Shown one piece after another: positions 10,397 to 22,352 of a stretch of DNA of 64,000 nucleotides. Every line of letters begins with the position of its first letter. Position 1 is the stretch's first letter. The stretch is from positions 41,340,354 to 41,404,353 of the forward strand of contig CM038044.1 in the NCBI GenBank assembly GCA_021397845.1, given 5' to 3'. The DNA is from Areca catechu (Eukaryota > Streptophyta > Magnoliopsida > Arecales > Arecaceae). Under the pieces are notes generated by a model. That model searched no databases, was not told where the DNA came from, and saw only the letters and a list, made by a program, of their open reading frames with translations. Both the position numbers and the translations under genes were made by a program.

Positions 10397-11536
10397 TTTG
10401 TCCTGATGGAAGGACAGCTCTACCGCCGATCCTACTCATACCCACTCCTGAAGTGCCTGAGACCCGCAGAAGCAGCCCTTGTTCTCTAGGAGATACATGA
10501 AGGCATGTGTGGGAACCACGTGGGAGGAAGGATGTTGGCATACAAAGCTCTCCGCCAGGGATACTTCTGAGAGACTATGAGGGACGACGTCACGAACTTC
10601 GTGAAGAGGTTTGACAAATGCCAGCGCCATGCCCACATACAACGTCAACCGGCGGTACCGATCTCATAGCTCTCCATCCCTTGGCCATTCGCCTAGTAGG
10701 GAATGGACATCTTAGGTTCATTTCCCCCTGCACCGGGGCAATGGAGGTCTTGCTGGTGGCCATCGACTACTTCACCAAATGGGTGGAAGCGGAGCCACTA
10801 GCATGAATCATAGAAGCCAAGGTCCGTCAGTTCTTTTGGAAGTCAGTAATATGCTGCTTCGGACTACCCCACTACATCATCACCAATAACGGGCGGTAGT
10901 TCGATAATCAAGAGTTCGAAGGTTTTTATGTTGAGCATGGCATCCAGCACCGTTTCACCTCCGTCTCTCACCTCCAGACAAACGGAGAAGCCAAAGTGAC
11001 CAACCGGACCATTCTCTAGGGACTCAGGACTAGGCTAGACAAGGCCAAGGGCAGGTGGGCAAAATAACTCCCAAGTGTTCTCTGGGCCTACCACACAATG
11101 TCCAGGATGGCGACGGACGAAACACCCTTCAACCTTGTCTTCCACGCCGAGGCCGTGGTCCCAATCGAGCTCGGCATGCCCATGCTGTTGGTGCATCAAT
11201 ATGACAAAGTGTAGAACTCGACGCACCTTCTACTCAACTTAGACCTCTTCGAGGAGACCAAAGACAAAGATTGGCTCTGGATGGCAGCATACTGGCAACG
11301 AGTTGCCCGATACTACAACGCCTGAGTAAGGCCCATGGTCTTTTGACCTGGCGACCTAGTGCTCCGCCGAGCCAAAGTGTCTCAACCCCGGGAGTGCGGC
11401 AAGCTCTCGCCAAACTGGGAAGGTCCATATAAGGTGGTCGAAGCTCTTCCGCATGGAGCCTACTACCTCAAGAATGTGGATGGTGCTAGGTTCCCACGAA
11501 CATGTAATGCCTACAACCTGAGAAAATATTATTAGT
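10397..11536 (+). pseudogene. Integrase of Tat element, degenerate, with D-to-N at the second catalytic position
   Basis: The N-terminal HHCC zinc region is visible at about 10490-10630 (IHEGMCGNHVGG, then KRFDKCQRHAH). The core follows in another frame: VAIDYFTKWVEAEPL carries the first Asp. The second site at 10885-10887 encodes Asn (ITNNGR where ITDNGR is expected). The third acidic site is in QTNGEAKVTNRT. The C-terminal part (PGDLVLRRAK, NWEGPYKVVEALPHGAYYL) runs to a stop after NLRKYY. Many stops and a frameshift are present. Integrase joins element cDNA to the chromosome; this copy cannot. Confidence 0.85.
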
Positions 11537-11639
11537 AATGTAAGGCTCACCCTTTAAAATAATAAAGGCCCTCTTTTACACAAATCGCATTCTGCCTTGC
11601 AGGAATGTCGCTGCCTGGCCCAAGGTCCGGCATGCCAAA

Positions 11640-13300
11640 ACTGGGAGCCCAGCTCTCCAACATCAAAGCCCGGAGCCAAGCTCTCTGGCCACCAAGTCTT
11701 CGAGCCTCGCTCCGAGACTCCGAAGCCCGGAGCTCAGATCTCCAACCACCAAGTCTTCGAGCCCAGCTCCAAGACATCAAAGCCTGGAACCAAGCTTTCC
11801 TACCACCAAGTCTCAGAGCCCAGCATCGAGACACCAAAAGCCTGGAGCCAAGCTCTCCGGCCACCAAGTCTTCGAGCCCATCTCCAAGACACCAAAGCCT
11901 GGAGCCAAGCCCTTCGACTGACAAGTCTTTGAGCCTAGCTCCTAGACACCAAAGCCTGGAGCCAAGCTCTCTGGCCACCAAGTCTTTGAGCCCAGCTCCG
12001 AGACATTAAATCCCGGAGCTCAGATCTCCGGCCACCAAGTCTTCGAGCCCAGCTCTGAGACACCAAAGCTCGGAGCTCAGATCTTCGGCCACCAAGTCTT
12101 TGAGCCCAGCTCCGAGACACCAAAGCCCGGAGCCAAGCTTTCCGGCCACCAAGTCTTCGAGCCCAGCTCCGAGACACCAAAGCCCGAAGCCAAGCTCTCC
12201 GGCCATCAAGTCTTTGAGCCCAACTCCGAGACACCAAAGCCCGGAGCCAAGCTCTCCGGCCACCAAGTCTTCGAGCCCAGCTTTGAGACACCAAAGCCCG
12301 GAGCCAAGCTCTCCGGCCACCAAGTCTTCAAGCCCAGCTCTGAGACATCAAAGCCCGGAGCAAAGCTCTCCGACCACCAAGTCTTCGAGCCTAGCTCCGA
12401 GACATCAAAGCCTGGAGCCAAGCTCTCCGACCACCAAGTCTTCGAGCCTAGCTCCGAGACATCAAAGCCTGGAGCCAAGCTCTCCGGCCACCATCGAGCC
12501 CAGCTCCGAGACATCAAAGCCCGGAGCCAAGCTCTCTAACCACCAAGTCTTCGAGCCCATCTCCGAGACACCAAAGCCCAGAGCCAAGCTCTCCAGCTAC
12601 CAAGTCTTTGAGCCCAGCTCCAAGACATCAAAGCCCAGAGCCAAGCTCTCTAGCCACCAAGTCTTCGAGCCCAGCTTCGAGACATCAAAGCTCGGAGCTA
12701 AGCTCTTCGACCACCAAGTCTTCAAGCCCAGCTCCGAGACATTAAAGCCCAGAGCCAAGCTCTCTGGCCACCACATCTTCGAGCCCAACTTCGAGATATA
12801 AAAGCCCGGAGCTAAGCTCTTTGGCCACTAAGTCTTCGAGCCCAACTCTAAGACATCAAAGCCCGGAGCTCATATCTCTAGCTACCAAGTCTTCGAGCCT
12901 AGCTCTGAGATATCAAAGCACGGAGCTCAGATCTCCGGCTACCAAGTTTTGAGCCCAGCTCCAAGACATCAAAGCCCAGAGTCAAGCTCTCCGACCACCA
13001 AGTCTTCGAGCGTAGCTCCATGACATTAAAGCCCGGAGCCAAGCTCACCAGCCACCAAGTCTTCAAGACCAGCTCCGAGACATTAAAGCCCAGAGCCAAG
13101 CTCTCCGGCCACCAAGTCTTCGACCCAGCTCCGAGACATCAAAGCCAGGAGCCAAGCTCTCTGTCTACTAAGTCTTCAAGCCCAGCTCTGAGATATCAAA
13201 GCCCGGAGCCAAGCTCTCCGGCCACCAAGTCTTCGAGCCCAGCTCCGAGACATCAAAGCCCAGAGCCAAACTCTCCGCTCACCGAGTCTCTAACCCCGAC
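11640..13300 (+). repeat. 57-bp tandem repeat array, about 29 units
   Basis: A unit containing GCCACCAAGTCTTCGAGCCC repeats every 57 bp with scattered substitutions. Because 57 is divisible by 3, the array stays open over long distances in several frames on both strands. One plus frame reads a Ser/Pro-rich 19-residue repeat (PEPSSPATKSSSPAPRHQ). It lies between integrase and the antisense gene. It could be a repeated coding region or simply a minisatellite; which cannot be told from one copy. Confidence 0.88.
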
Positions 13301-13520
13301 TCTCTAACACCAAAGTTTAAGAACCTCAAAAACCAAGGAGAAATCTCCTCTCTGATCTCACCACATGTACAAAAAGAGGAAAAAAGAAAGCAAGACAATT
13401 TGACAAAAAGTATTTTCATTACTTGATAGAAAGGGTTACAATACTTCTGAGGCCCGACATGCCAGGTAGCCCAGGGTAGAAAACCGTAAAAGGGTTTACA
13501 ACTAAAGAAGAGGCCCTACT

Positions 13521-16011
13521 CTACTCCACCGGTGCCTTCCCCAGATGGTGCACGACCGAAGCCTTTCTTCCCCCAACCTTTGAGGTCGGGGCCCCTCCTT
13601 CAGTCGCTACTGCTGGCGGGGTTGGTTCAGCCACCATCACCGACGGAGCTAGTTCGGTCGTCACCACCTGCGAGGTCGGTTCGGTCGTTGCTACCTGAGG
13701 AGCCGGCATGACCGCAACAGGGTGCTCCTCCACTGTGGCTGGTACAGGGGCCGAAGCCTTCACACCCTTGGAGCCCGGGAGTCGAAGGGCGGCTATCCAT
13801 TCATCTGAGAGGATGCCGCGCAGCTAGGTTTGGCAGTAAGCGAATCCTTTGAAAAAGGAGTCCGTCGCTACCTCCTTGAAGTCCAGCTTGAACTCCTCAG
13901 AAGCCTTGTAATTTGCCACCACCTTCACCGCCCTCTTGTCCGCATCCTCAACTTTGCGGATGGCCTCGGTGGCCTCTTTCCTCATGGCCTCAACTGAACT
14001 GATGGCTATGGAGTTCTTCCTCTCTGCCTCGGTAGCCTTCTGCTCAGCGATCGCAGCCTTTTTCTCAATAGAGATGGCCTGCTCCTTCGTCGCCTTCGGC
14101 TATGCTTGAAGCTCCCTCAATCGGGCACCCTTTGACTGGAGCTCTTCCTCAAGCTCATGAGAACGTCGACCGGTGCTAGTGACTTCACCCCGGTGGTTCT
14201 TAGCTATCATGTTGGCATCCCAGAGCTCGTCACTCTTCCATCGCAGCTCGGTCTTTGAAGACTCGAACTCCGCCTCGCGTTCCTTGTCCCTCTTGACCCA
14301 GTTATGGTAGTAGTCCCAGATCAGTAGGAGTTCGGTGCCTTGTTATATCAAAAATGATGTTAGTTAACAAGAAAGTAAGAGAGGAAGTGAGGTAGATCAG
14401 AAATCGACTTACGGCGTAGAGGTTGGAGAAGGATGCACTGATGGCATCAGCCAGGTACTTCCCACTCCTCTCTCACCGGTCATAGGACTGGACAGAGAAG
14501 TCCATCATCTGGTCAACAAGTGTTGGGTGCCTGGTAAGGAAGACATTGGGCCCCAATCTAAAGGGGACCTGATGGTAGTCCCTATCCCTCTTGCCCGTCG
14601 CTGGTGCGAGATCATCTGCTCCATCAGCAGTAGAGGCTGTTGGTGCGGGCTGGGAGCTCGGTGCCACCTCGAATGGAACCATCAAAGTCGGCCCCGCACT
14701 TTCTGGCTCCATGTCCTCCTCGACCTCGACAATCTCCGGAGGAGGGGAAGCCACTGCGGCAGCAGTGGCGGTAGATCTAGCTCTAACCACCACCTCGGGC
14801 TCCGACACAGGGACCAGATCACACCACCTCGGAGGCTCGAGAATGGACTCAACAGCCCTCTTCCTCAGCTCAGGAACAGGCTCTACTGGCATGGTTGGCA
14901 TCGCACTCGTGCCAGCATCTACCCGAGCCCTCTTCAGAGTGGGCTCGCCGGTGCCCTCCACCTGATTCCTCTCTTCGGAGAACGAGAGGAGTTTCTTCAT
15001 AGAGAACTTTATGGCTGCACCAAGAAAGAATATGTCAGTTTAAAAAAAAAAAGGAAGAAAAGAAGAGAAGAAAAAAGATTTTTGAGCCGAACTCACCCAA
15101 CTCTTGTGTTGGGCCAACCCTGACCTCATGGAGATTCTGCTCTGATAGCAGGACCTCAACCGAAGGGATCGCAGTGGATTGAAGCTGGTCGTACACCTCC
15201 AAGTCGGCTACGTTGACCGTGGAATCCCGGTTGGGGGACTGATCTGAGTCACTCCAAACCCAGTCGATCCCCTTGACCGAGGTAAAGAAGTACCTACTCT
15301 TCCATCCTTTGATGAAAGAGGGAAGCTCGAACCTAATACCCCTAGGGTGGGAGGAAAGAGACCACCACCCCTCCTCGGTGGGGTGGCATTTTAGGATGAA
15401 AAAGGCCCTGAATAAGGAGAAATGGGCGACAATAACATGGAAGTGACACAAGACAAGGAAGGAAAAAATCATCCTAATGGCATTCGGGATGAGCTGGGTA
15501 GGAACAAGGTGATAATGGTTCAAGATGGAGAGGAAGAATAGGTGGCATGGAAATCGGAGGCCACCCAAGAAGGTTTCCTTGTAGAAGGCTATCTGACACG
15601 GGCCACTAGAGGTGACCCGCTCCCCCGGTCGAGGGACCAAGAGCTGGACGCCATCCAGGATACCATAAGTATCTCGGATGGTCGCAAGGTCCATGGCAGT
15701 GATCACCGAAGCGATCCCCCCGGGACCTGTTGACCGAGCAGGTTTGGGAGTAGGTGTAGAGCGGGAAGAAGAAGAGGATGATGCAGGAGAGAAAATGCAG
15801 GTTCCCTAATCACTATTCCCCCAGGTGCGGGCCTTTGGCTAACCTCAAAGCGCGCCACGTCCTCCTCCTCGTCGAAAGAAGAAGAGGGCGGCCTCGACCT
15901 AGAAGGCCAAGCCTCACCCTGGTTAGTGGTGGGACAGAAGTTCGATCTGAAGCAAGACATGAAGGTCAAGAAATAGGAAGATAAGAACGAAAAGAGGGGG
16001 AAGATGGACAA
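13521..16011 (-). pseudogene. Antisense gene of Tat element: Transposase_28-like domain plus coiled coil
   Basis: Read on the minus strand, an acidic N-terminal part (FDEEEDVARFEVSQRPAPGG) leads into a globular region with GGLRFPCHLFFLSILNHYHL, QLIPNAIRMI and a WWSLSS stretch. This is the pattern of the plant 'putative gypsy type transposon' family (Transposase_28, PF04195). A Glu/Lys/Ala-rich segment at about 14340-13850 looks like a coiled coil, and the tail is rich in Pro/Thr/Val. A likely intron at 15096-15015 (GTGAGT to TTGGTGCAG) joins the first two parts in frame; another donor, GTAAGT, is near 14412. Extra antisense frames in this location are known in Tat elements; their role is unknown. 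A frameshift near 15780 and several stops show decay. Confidence 0.75.
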
Positions 16012-16481
16012 AGATCCGAAGAAGAACCTATCCTAAGAGAAGGTCCCTACTCATCTAGTACGAGCAAGGAGACTGACTTGCTCAGGACATAGGAAGGCAG
16101 AGATGGCCGGGAGAATGAAAGAAGAGTCTCGGTATGAAGGTGGGCACGCATAATTTGAAAGGAGATATGTTTTGGGAAAGGTCACTTTTTTTTACGAAGT
16201 GACGGGAATCCGACTGCACCATTACAGCCCCCGACCATCAGATCCGCACCACATGTCAATAATCGACAGGGCTGGCATATGGCTTCGACTATGACTACTT
16301 TGAATTCTGTGCCCGTAATAACTACTTCTTGGACGTGTCCACGTGGCTCCCCCAGATAGGCCAAAGAAATCGCTTCCCGAAGTGCCGGTGATCATGGCCA
16401 TCATTGTGCTGGATTCTCGCCTTTCCATGCAAGAACTGCGTTTACACCCTTCGCCCCGAGTGCTTCATGCCAACAAGACTT
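16012..16481. other. Untranslated 3' region of Tat element
   Basis: No credible protein in either strand. It lies between the start of the antisense gene and the polypurine tract, so it may hold the antisense promoter; I see no clear TATA box. Confidence 0.45.
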
Positions 16482-16497
16482 GGGAATGGGGGACAAA
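16482..16497 (+). other. Polypurine tract of Tat element
   Basis: GGGAATGGGGGACAAA directly abuts the TG start of the 3' LTR. This is the expected primer for plus-strand DNA synthesis. Confidence 0.85.
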
Positions 16498-17871
16498 TGA
16501 TATAGAAGAAAGCTGACATGTGACCCTTATCAAATGCCATATCAGATAGGCTGCCATGATGGACACTCTATCTCGGACTTCTTTGCCGAGCTAAGCTCCC
16601 ACGGTCCATTGAAGCTAAGCTCAATCCTCTGCCAGGTCGGCACCCACAAATCCGAGGTGCCTAGGCCGGAGCCGAGCGACCTTCTTCACCAGATTGAGCC
16701 CCTCTGAGGCTGAGCCCCCTAGACCGGAGTCGAGCTCAGCCCTCCTCCACCAGGTCGAGCCCCTCCAAGATCGAGCTCTCTGGGCTAGAGTCACGTGCCA
16801 ACCTCCTCCACTAGATCAAGCCCCTTCGAGGGTGAGCCCCCTGGACTGGAGTTGAGCTAAGCTCTCCTCCACCAGGTCGAGCCCCTCCGAAGTCGAGCCC
16901 TCTGGGATAGAGTTGCATGCCAACCTCCTCCACCACATTGAGCCCCTATGAGTCTGAGCCCCCTAGGCCGGAGTCGAGCCCGGCCCTCCTCCACCAGGTT
17001 GAGCCCCCTGGGCTGGAGTCGAGCACGGCCCTCCTCCACCAGATCGAGCCCCTCGGAGGTCGAGTCCCTCGAGCCAGACCTGAGTCCCAGCTCTCGAGCT
17101 CGGAAACCACCTTAGACAACGTCGCCGGCCACCAGAGGGGCGGAGCCACCTCCCCAGGGCACCGGTGGGCTACCCGAGGATTATGAAGAAGCACCTGTCA
17201 AACCATAATACCTACCTACAGATGACACTTACACAGGAGAGGGAGAAGTTCCCCAATCAAGACACTGCCAGGCTTCCCGAAATGGAGCAATCAGAAGGAA
17301 TGTCAGAACACACAAAAGTTTCCCTTATCATGAACCAGGAAAGACATCCCATCCACGGCATGAAACACCGTCGCATGTGCCTGACAGCACAAACTAGAAG
17401 AGACATCCCATCCATGGCTTGGAATGCCGCCGCACGTACCTAATAGTATGTGAGAAATCCCGAGGTAGGCATTCAATAATCAACTGGACTTAAAAGAACC
17501 TTCGACACTCTCAGCAAGGAGGTAACTCAAGCTAAACAACAAGCATCCAGGTAAGTGAGGGGAAGGAGGCCACACAGGAGGATCGATCCAGCTTGGCCAC
17601 CACCTTCCCTAGCACACTTACGCCCCTAGTATCACTCTACTCACATAATTTTACTCCTCCTGGCATGGAGTCCATCAAGAAGGGCATGACTAGGAGGATC
17701 TGTTTCCCTGGATCAACACTGACTTGACTATCGGAGTGCCCCCACCAGAATTCTCGGCCCGGGTCACTAACCCTTGTTTTGTAGGTCCCAACAAGCAGGA
17801 CATTACCGGGGAGATGAAGGGCGATCCGATGTAGCCAGTAGCTACGGGCCATGGCGATCTTGGCGGCAACA
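16498..17871 (+). repeat. 3' LTR of Tat element, 1374 bp
   Basis: Begins TGATATAGAAG and ends GGCGGCAACA, followed by the target duplication ACATG at 17872-17876. Length is within one base of the 5' LTR. Confidence 0.88.
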
Positions 17872-17876
17872 ACATG

Positions 17877-18049
17877 AATAGTATAATAGTTTAATATTAT
17901 AGTTTTTGCTATATTTATATTTCAAGATTTTTGAAATGCATGCATGAAATAGCTTAAGTTTTCCAACAACATTATCAAGAATAACCGTTGCTGCATTGAT
18001 TATCATGGCCCATAGCTTCGGCACGTCACCACCACATCGAATGCCTCCT
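17877..18049. other. Unassigned AT-rich spacer
   Basis: Right flank of the Tat element. No gene or repeat signal is seen. Confidence 0.5.
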
Positions 18050-18597
18050 CCCACCGGGAACACTCCCTTTTCCTCGAGGATCAGCTCTTCGGCCCACTTG
18101 ACCTATAAAAATAAAGGAGACCCGGGATAAGGATTCCGGTGAGAATACTCCAATGATCAAGTCAGTGGGACGATCGAGGGGAACAAAATCTCTAAGATGG
18201 AGAGCTTGGGGGACTCCCTCACCCCAAGGGGTGACAAGATGATAATGATCAAAAAGCAAAAAGAAAGAGGAAATGAAGCGAGGGGAGCAGGGAGGACCCC
18301 TTCGGCCAGTCCCTTGGCCGGTCGAGCTTTTGGCTACTTGCTTGCCTCTCTCACCCTCCTGCTTACTTACCTTCTTACTTACCTTCCTCCTCTTTTCTAG
18401 CTATGTCCTGGTGTTCTTCTTTGTGTGCCCTCTCATGGTGGAGAGGCTTGTCGTAGCTCGCTACTTCTCCTTTGTCCCCCTCCTTTTGGACTGGTCCTCC
18501 TAGAGGAGGAGGCGATCCATGGGCCTCTTGGAGCCTCTTCCTCTCTCTCAAACTAGTCCTCCTTCCAGCCTTCGGAGAGCTCTCTCCTTCCATGATG
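18050..18597 (-). repeat. Duplicated fragment, copy 1 (partner 19675-20217)
   Basis: About 550 bp is repeated in direct orientation at 19675-20217. The minus strand of this copy is open over 18259-18026 and 18593-18375, with a DHYHLVTP motif recalling the NHYHLVPT stretch in the Tat antisense gene. It may be a remnant of a related antisense gene, but the match is short. Confidence 0.55.
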
Positions 18598-19203
18598 CAG
18601 GATGATTCTAAGATTGCTAATCATGCAGGAAAAATTGTAAACTAATTTTTTTGTGATTTTTAAAATTTACGTTTGTAGGCTAAATTCTCAAACTAAAGTA
18701 AGAACTAGCAGAAAGAGTAGCAATGCAAAGAATCACCATGATCGCAAAATAACTCATGAAAGATAATGAAAGTCAGGACCTGCAAATTGAGAAACTCCCA
18801 ATTTAGGATAGCTTATCTTCAACAAATCAGATATCAAGAGAAGGGAAGGATGTTACCAGTCAGAGATTTGAAGAACTTTCGATGAAGAGATCACAAAGTA
18901 ATACGGGATGACTCTAAGATTGCTAAACATGTAGGAAAAATAGTAAACTAATTTTTTTGTGATTTTTATAATTTAAGTTTGTAGGCTAAATTTTTAAATA
19001 AAAGTAAGAACTAGCATAAGGAGTAGCAATGTAAAGAATCATTGTATCGCAGGCAAACTTATGCAAAATAATAACTTCTAGGATCCGAGAATTGAGAAAC
19101 TCCTAGATTAGAATAGCTTATCTTCATCAAATTAGAAATTAAAAGAAGGGAAGGATGTTACCAATCAGTGATTTGAAGAACTTCCGATGAAGAGATCACA
19201 CAA
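18593..19203 (-). repeat. Tandem duplication of a roughly 305-bp unit, LTR-like
   Basis: 18593-18899 and 18900-19203 are two diverged copies in tandem, each starting near GATGA(C/T)TCTAAGATTGC. The wording (TTGAGAAACTCCCA, GATGTTACCAG) resembles the U5 part of the gypsy LTRs elsewhere in the window in reverse orientation, so these are probably LTR fragments. Confidence 0.6.
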
Positions 19204-19674
19204 CACTCTGATTGGGTGTGAGAATCCTAGCATTCTAGCTAGGTCTTGGGAAGAGAGTTCTCTTGGAAAAGGGTTCCAGCCCTCTTCCTAGTCTTCCCGA
19301 AAGAAGAAGATCAGCCCAAGGATCCCGAAGAGCTAGCACTCCGATGGAGTTGATCAGAGTTGAGCCCAGGTGTTGATTACCTGTAGAGGCCAGACACATG
19401 TGTGGCTCGAGCGCCCTCCTCCTTCTACAGCTTTTCTCCAGTATAAAGGTATGGTACTTTTATATTTATGTTTATGTCTTGCTTTGATGTTATGATACAT
19501 GCTATTACATTATGCTAAATCCTGTTGTGGGCAGATCGATAGATCATTTAGATCTATCTACCGAGCCTTCCGCTGTGCATGTTTTAAAATTATTTTAAAA
19601 TGTATATTTTCTACCCTGCTTTCATGAATGCATGTTTGCATATTGGTATGCTTCGTAGATGCACTTCACCTTCA
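19204..19674. other. Unassigned segment between duplicated fragments
   Basis: Mixed composition with no open frame of note and no recognisable element. Confidence 0.4.
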
Positions 19675-20217
19675 TCCCTCCTCCTCGGGGGTTAGCTTTT
19701 CGACACACTCAGCCTGCAAAATAGAGGAGACCCAGGCCGGGGATTTTGATGAGGACACTCCGATGATCAAGTTAGTGGGATGATCGAGGGGAATAGAACC
19801 TTTGAGATGGAGAGCTTAGGGGACTCCCTCGCCCTAGGGGGTGACAAGTGATAATGATCAAATAGCAAAAAGAAAGAGGAAATGGAGAGCAGGGAGCGGG
19901 GAGGACCCCTTCGACCGGTCCCTTGGCCAGTCAAGCTTTTGGCTGCTTGCTTGCCTCTCTCCCCCTCCCTTTCACTTACCTTCTTACTTATCTTCCTCCT
20001 CTTTTCTGGCTATGTCTTGGAGTTCTCCTTTGGGTGCCCTCTCATGGTGGAGGGGCTTGATGTAGCTCGCTGCTTCTCCTTCCTCCCCGTCCTTTCGAAC
20101 TAGTCCTCCTAGAGGAGGAGGCGATCCATGGGCCTTTTGGAGCCTCTTCCTCTCTCTCATAATGGTCCTCCTAGCCTTCGGAGAACTCTCTCCTTCTAGC
20201 CTTCCTCAGACAGGTCC
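19675..20217 (-). repeat. Duplicated fragment, copy 2 (partner 18050-18597)
   Basis: Direct repeat of 18050-18597 with many substitutions. The minus frame that was open in copy 1 has stops here. Confidence 0.55.
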
Positions 20218-20715
20218 TCCTTTCACCTTCCCTTTCCCCACTTTCCATGGAGAGCCTTATTTGTTGGGGGTGTCATTTTTTGCTTAAGAGGGGCAAGCAC
20301 TATGCCACTGAGCCCCGTGCCATGGCGAGAAGTTTTCATTCCCGGAGGGACCGCTCAAGCATTGCAGGGCCTATGGCTTTGACAGGATTCCCCTTCTAGG
20401 GGAACTCTATGTCTCGCATAGCGTAGGTCAATATCCTCCGACCGTATAGTAGTCAACATGGCAGCACATTACGGGGCCCTAGGTCTAGCGGGGCTTACCT
20501 CGTTTAAAGCATGCGAGCAGCATGTTGCAGAGCTGGCATTGGTGTCAGGGCATGCGCCACCTTCCGGAGGTTGCAGGTGGATAGAAACCTCCATACTGTG
20601 ATTTGAATCCCTGTTGATCCTTCCCTCGTTCATCGCTGGTAGGAATTCTGGCCTTCGTATGGCAAAGAAGGACCTCCCAAAGGGAGGTCCACCTTCGGCA
20701 ACATGAGCACGACCC
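20218..20715. other. Unassigned, probably degraded retrotransposon leader or LTR
   Basis: GC-moderate sequence with short overlapping frames on the minus strand but no domain. Confidence 0.35.
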
Positions 20716-20990
20716 CCGCCAGGAGCTGACCTTGGCAGGAAGGCTTGCTCCATGAGCTTGACCTCGGTTGGGAGCTGACCTCAACAGGAGAGCTCGCTTT
20801 ACGAGCTTGACCCCGACTGGGAGCTGATCTCAGCAAGAGGGCTCGCTTTACGAGCTCGACCTTGATTGGGAGCTGACCTCAGCAGGAGGGCTAACTTCGA
20901 CAGCGTGAGCACGACCCGAGTCGAGAGCTGACCTCGACAGGGAGGCTTGCCCCATGAGCTCGATCCTGGCTGAGAGCTGGCCTTGCCTTC
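20716..20990 (+). repeat. 49-bp tandem repeat array
   Basis: Units starting GAGCTGACCTC or GAGCTGATCTC fall at 20772, 20821 and 20870, with more diverged copies on either side. Frames across the array are by-products of the repeat. Confidence 0.75.
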
Positions 20991-21624
20991 CACTCGGGGG
21001 CCACGTCCAGGTGGATGTCCCCACCTGTGCGGCTGATGGCTGGTGGCTGTGTCTGTTCCATTTCAGTAGATGTTGCCACATCAATAACAAAATTAAAAAA
21101 AGAATCGCTTTCCAGCATGTACACCCCAAAGGCATCAGAAGCCTAAAGCATCTACCCCATTTCCCGCCCTTCCATGGGCAAGAGAAGGGCCGTTAACCTC
21201 TTTCAACCCCACCGGGACTTGTTGAGGCTTTTGGGATTTCTTCCCTTCAGGCTACAGAAGCTCGAAAAGCTACCCTTCCACCTTTGAATCCCTGGCCAGG
21301 ACTCCAGCTTCCTTCACTCCGAGTGTTTGCGGAGCACCATCTCTCACTTTTGGAGCCTCGATTTGGGCTCCAGCTTCCTTCACTCCGAGCATGTGCAAGC
21401 GAGATCTCCTACTTTTGGAGCCTCAGGTTTGGCTTCAGCTTCCTTTGCTCAAAATTCTTGCACTTCACTTGTCGAAGATCAAATGATTTGCCAATCAATC
21501 CACCATGCTGGTCTATAATCGACGAACTCATTATGGCGACTACCTCGATGTGAAGACTGGAGGCTGATATGCCATCCTTGCTTGTCTCACCCACTATTAG
21601 AAATGTTATGTCACCAACCTTTAC
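20991..21624. other. Unassigned, with a roughly 66-bp triplication
   Basis: A CTCCAGCTTCCTTCACTCCGAG-like unit occurs at about 21302, 21368 and 21433. Nothing else is recognisable. This is the left target flank of the nested complex. Confidence 0.5.
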
Positions 21625-22352
21625 TAGAGTGATGCGGGACAAGGGACGGGGGCTAGGATCGATGGTGAGCCTAGAAGTCACCTAGATTAGGGTATTCAAG
21701 TTTTTTTTTGGATTTTCTAATTTGATGGCCAAGGAATAATGTGATGGAAGATAGGGATCTGGATCTCATGGACTTTGGAACTCACCCTAACGAAGAGACC
21801 TCTCACCTCTAAGACATTACACCCTCCTCGATACTTGGAGGTGCTAGGATGGATCTCAAAGACCATGAGGGGATAGAGATGGAATGGGAAGGGGGATAAC
21901 TAGGCATGACCTCACATCATGTCCTGGAGGTGGGCCTCACACCCTCTCCTCACGGAGGAAAAGAAAAATCACTCTTTTTAAAATAAAAATTTCATTTATC
22001 AATTAAATTTATAAGAAGGATTGGAGCCTATTTTATAGACACCAAGCCATTTTGAAATTCAAATTTCAAAATTCAAAATAACATAATAAAGGGAGAAAAT
22101 AGTGGGCATTTCCATGAATTCAAATTCAAATTCAAATTCCTCCTCTGCTCTGAAATATGCATAGAAAAATTCTCTGCTCTAAAATTTATACGGGTTGTTT
22201 TTGCTCTAAGATCCGTGCAGAAGAAAACCCTTCACTGTGACCGTGGAACAGTGGCGGTAGATGGAGAAGAGGGCCGGAGGTCTGAAAGCCTTCAATCCCT
22301 CCCGGAGTTCTCCTTCCTGAGAGGCCTACAAAGGTGTTATGTGATTGAATAT

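Larger units (their letters stand above)
3042..17876 (+). mobile_element. Tat-lineage Ty3/gypsy retrotransposon with target duplications
   Basis: LTRs at 3047-4419 and 16498-17871 are flanked by ACATG on both sides (3042-3046 and 17872-17876). Between them are gag, protease, RT, RNase H, a second RNase H, integrase, a long tandem array and an antisense gene, ending in a polypurine tract GGGAATGGGGGACAAA. The extra RNase H and an additional open frame between integrase and the 3' LTR are known hallmarks of the Tat lineage. All sense frames contain stops or frameshifts, so the copy cannot produce its own proteins. Confidence 0.9.

Noticed and set aside
11547..13307. Many long frames in the 57-bp array taken as separate genes
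   Set aside because: They are products of a repeat whose length is divisible by 3. None has a start context or domain that sets it apart.
15542..15984. Plus-strand frames over the Tat antisense gene
   Set aside because: They are shadows of the minus-strand gene, which has the recognisable domain.
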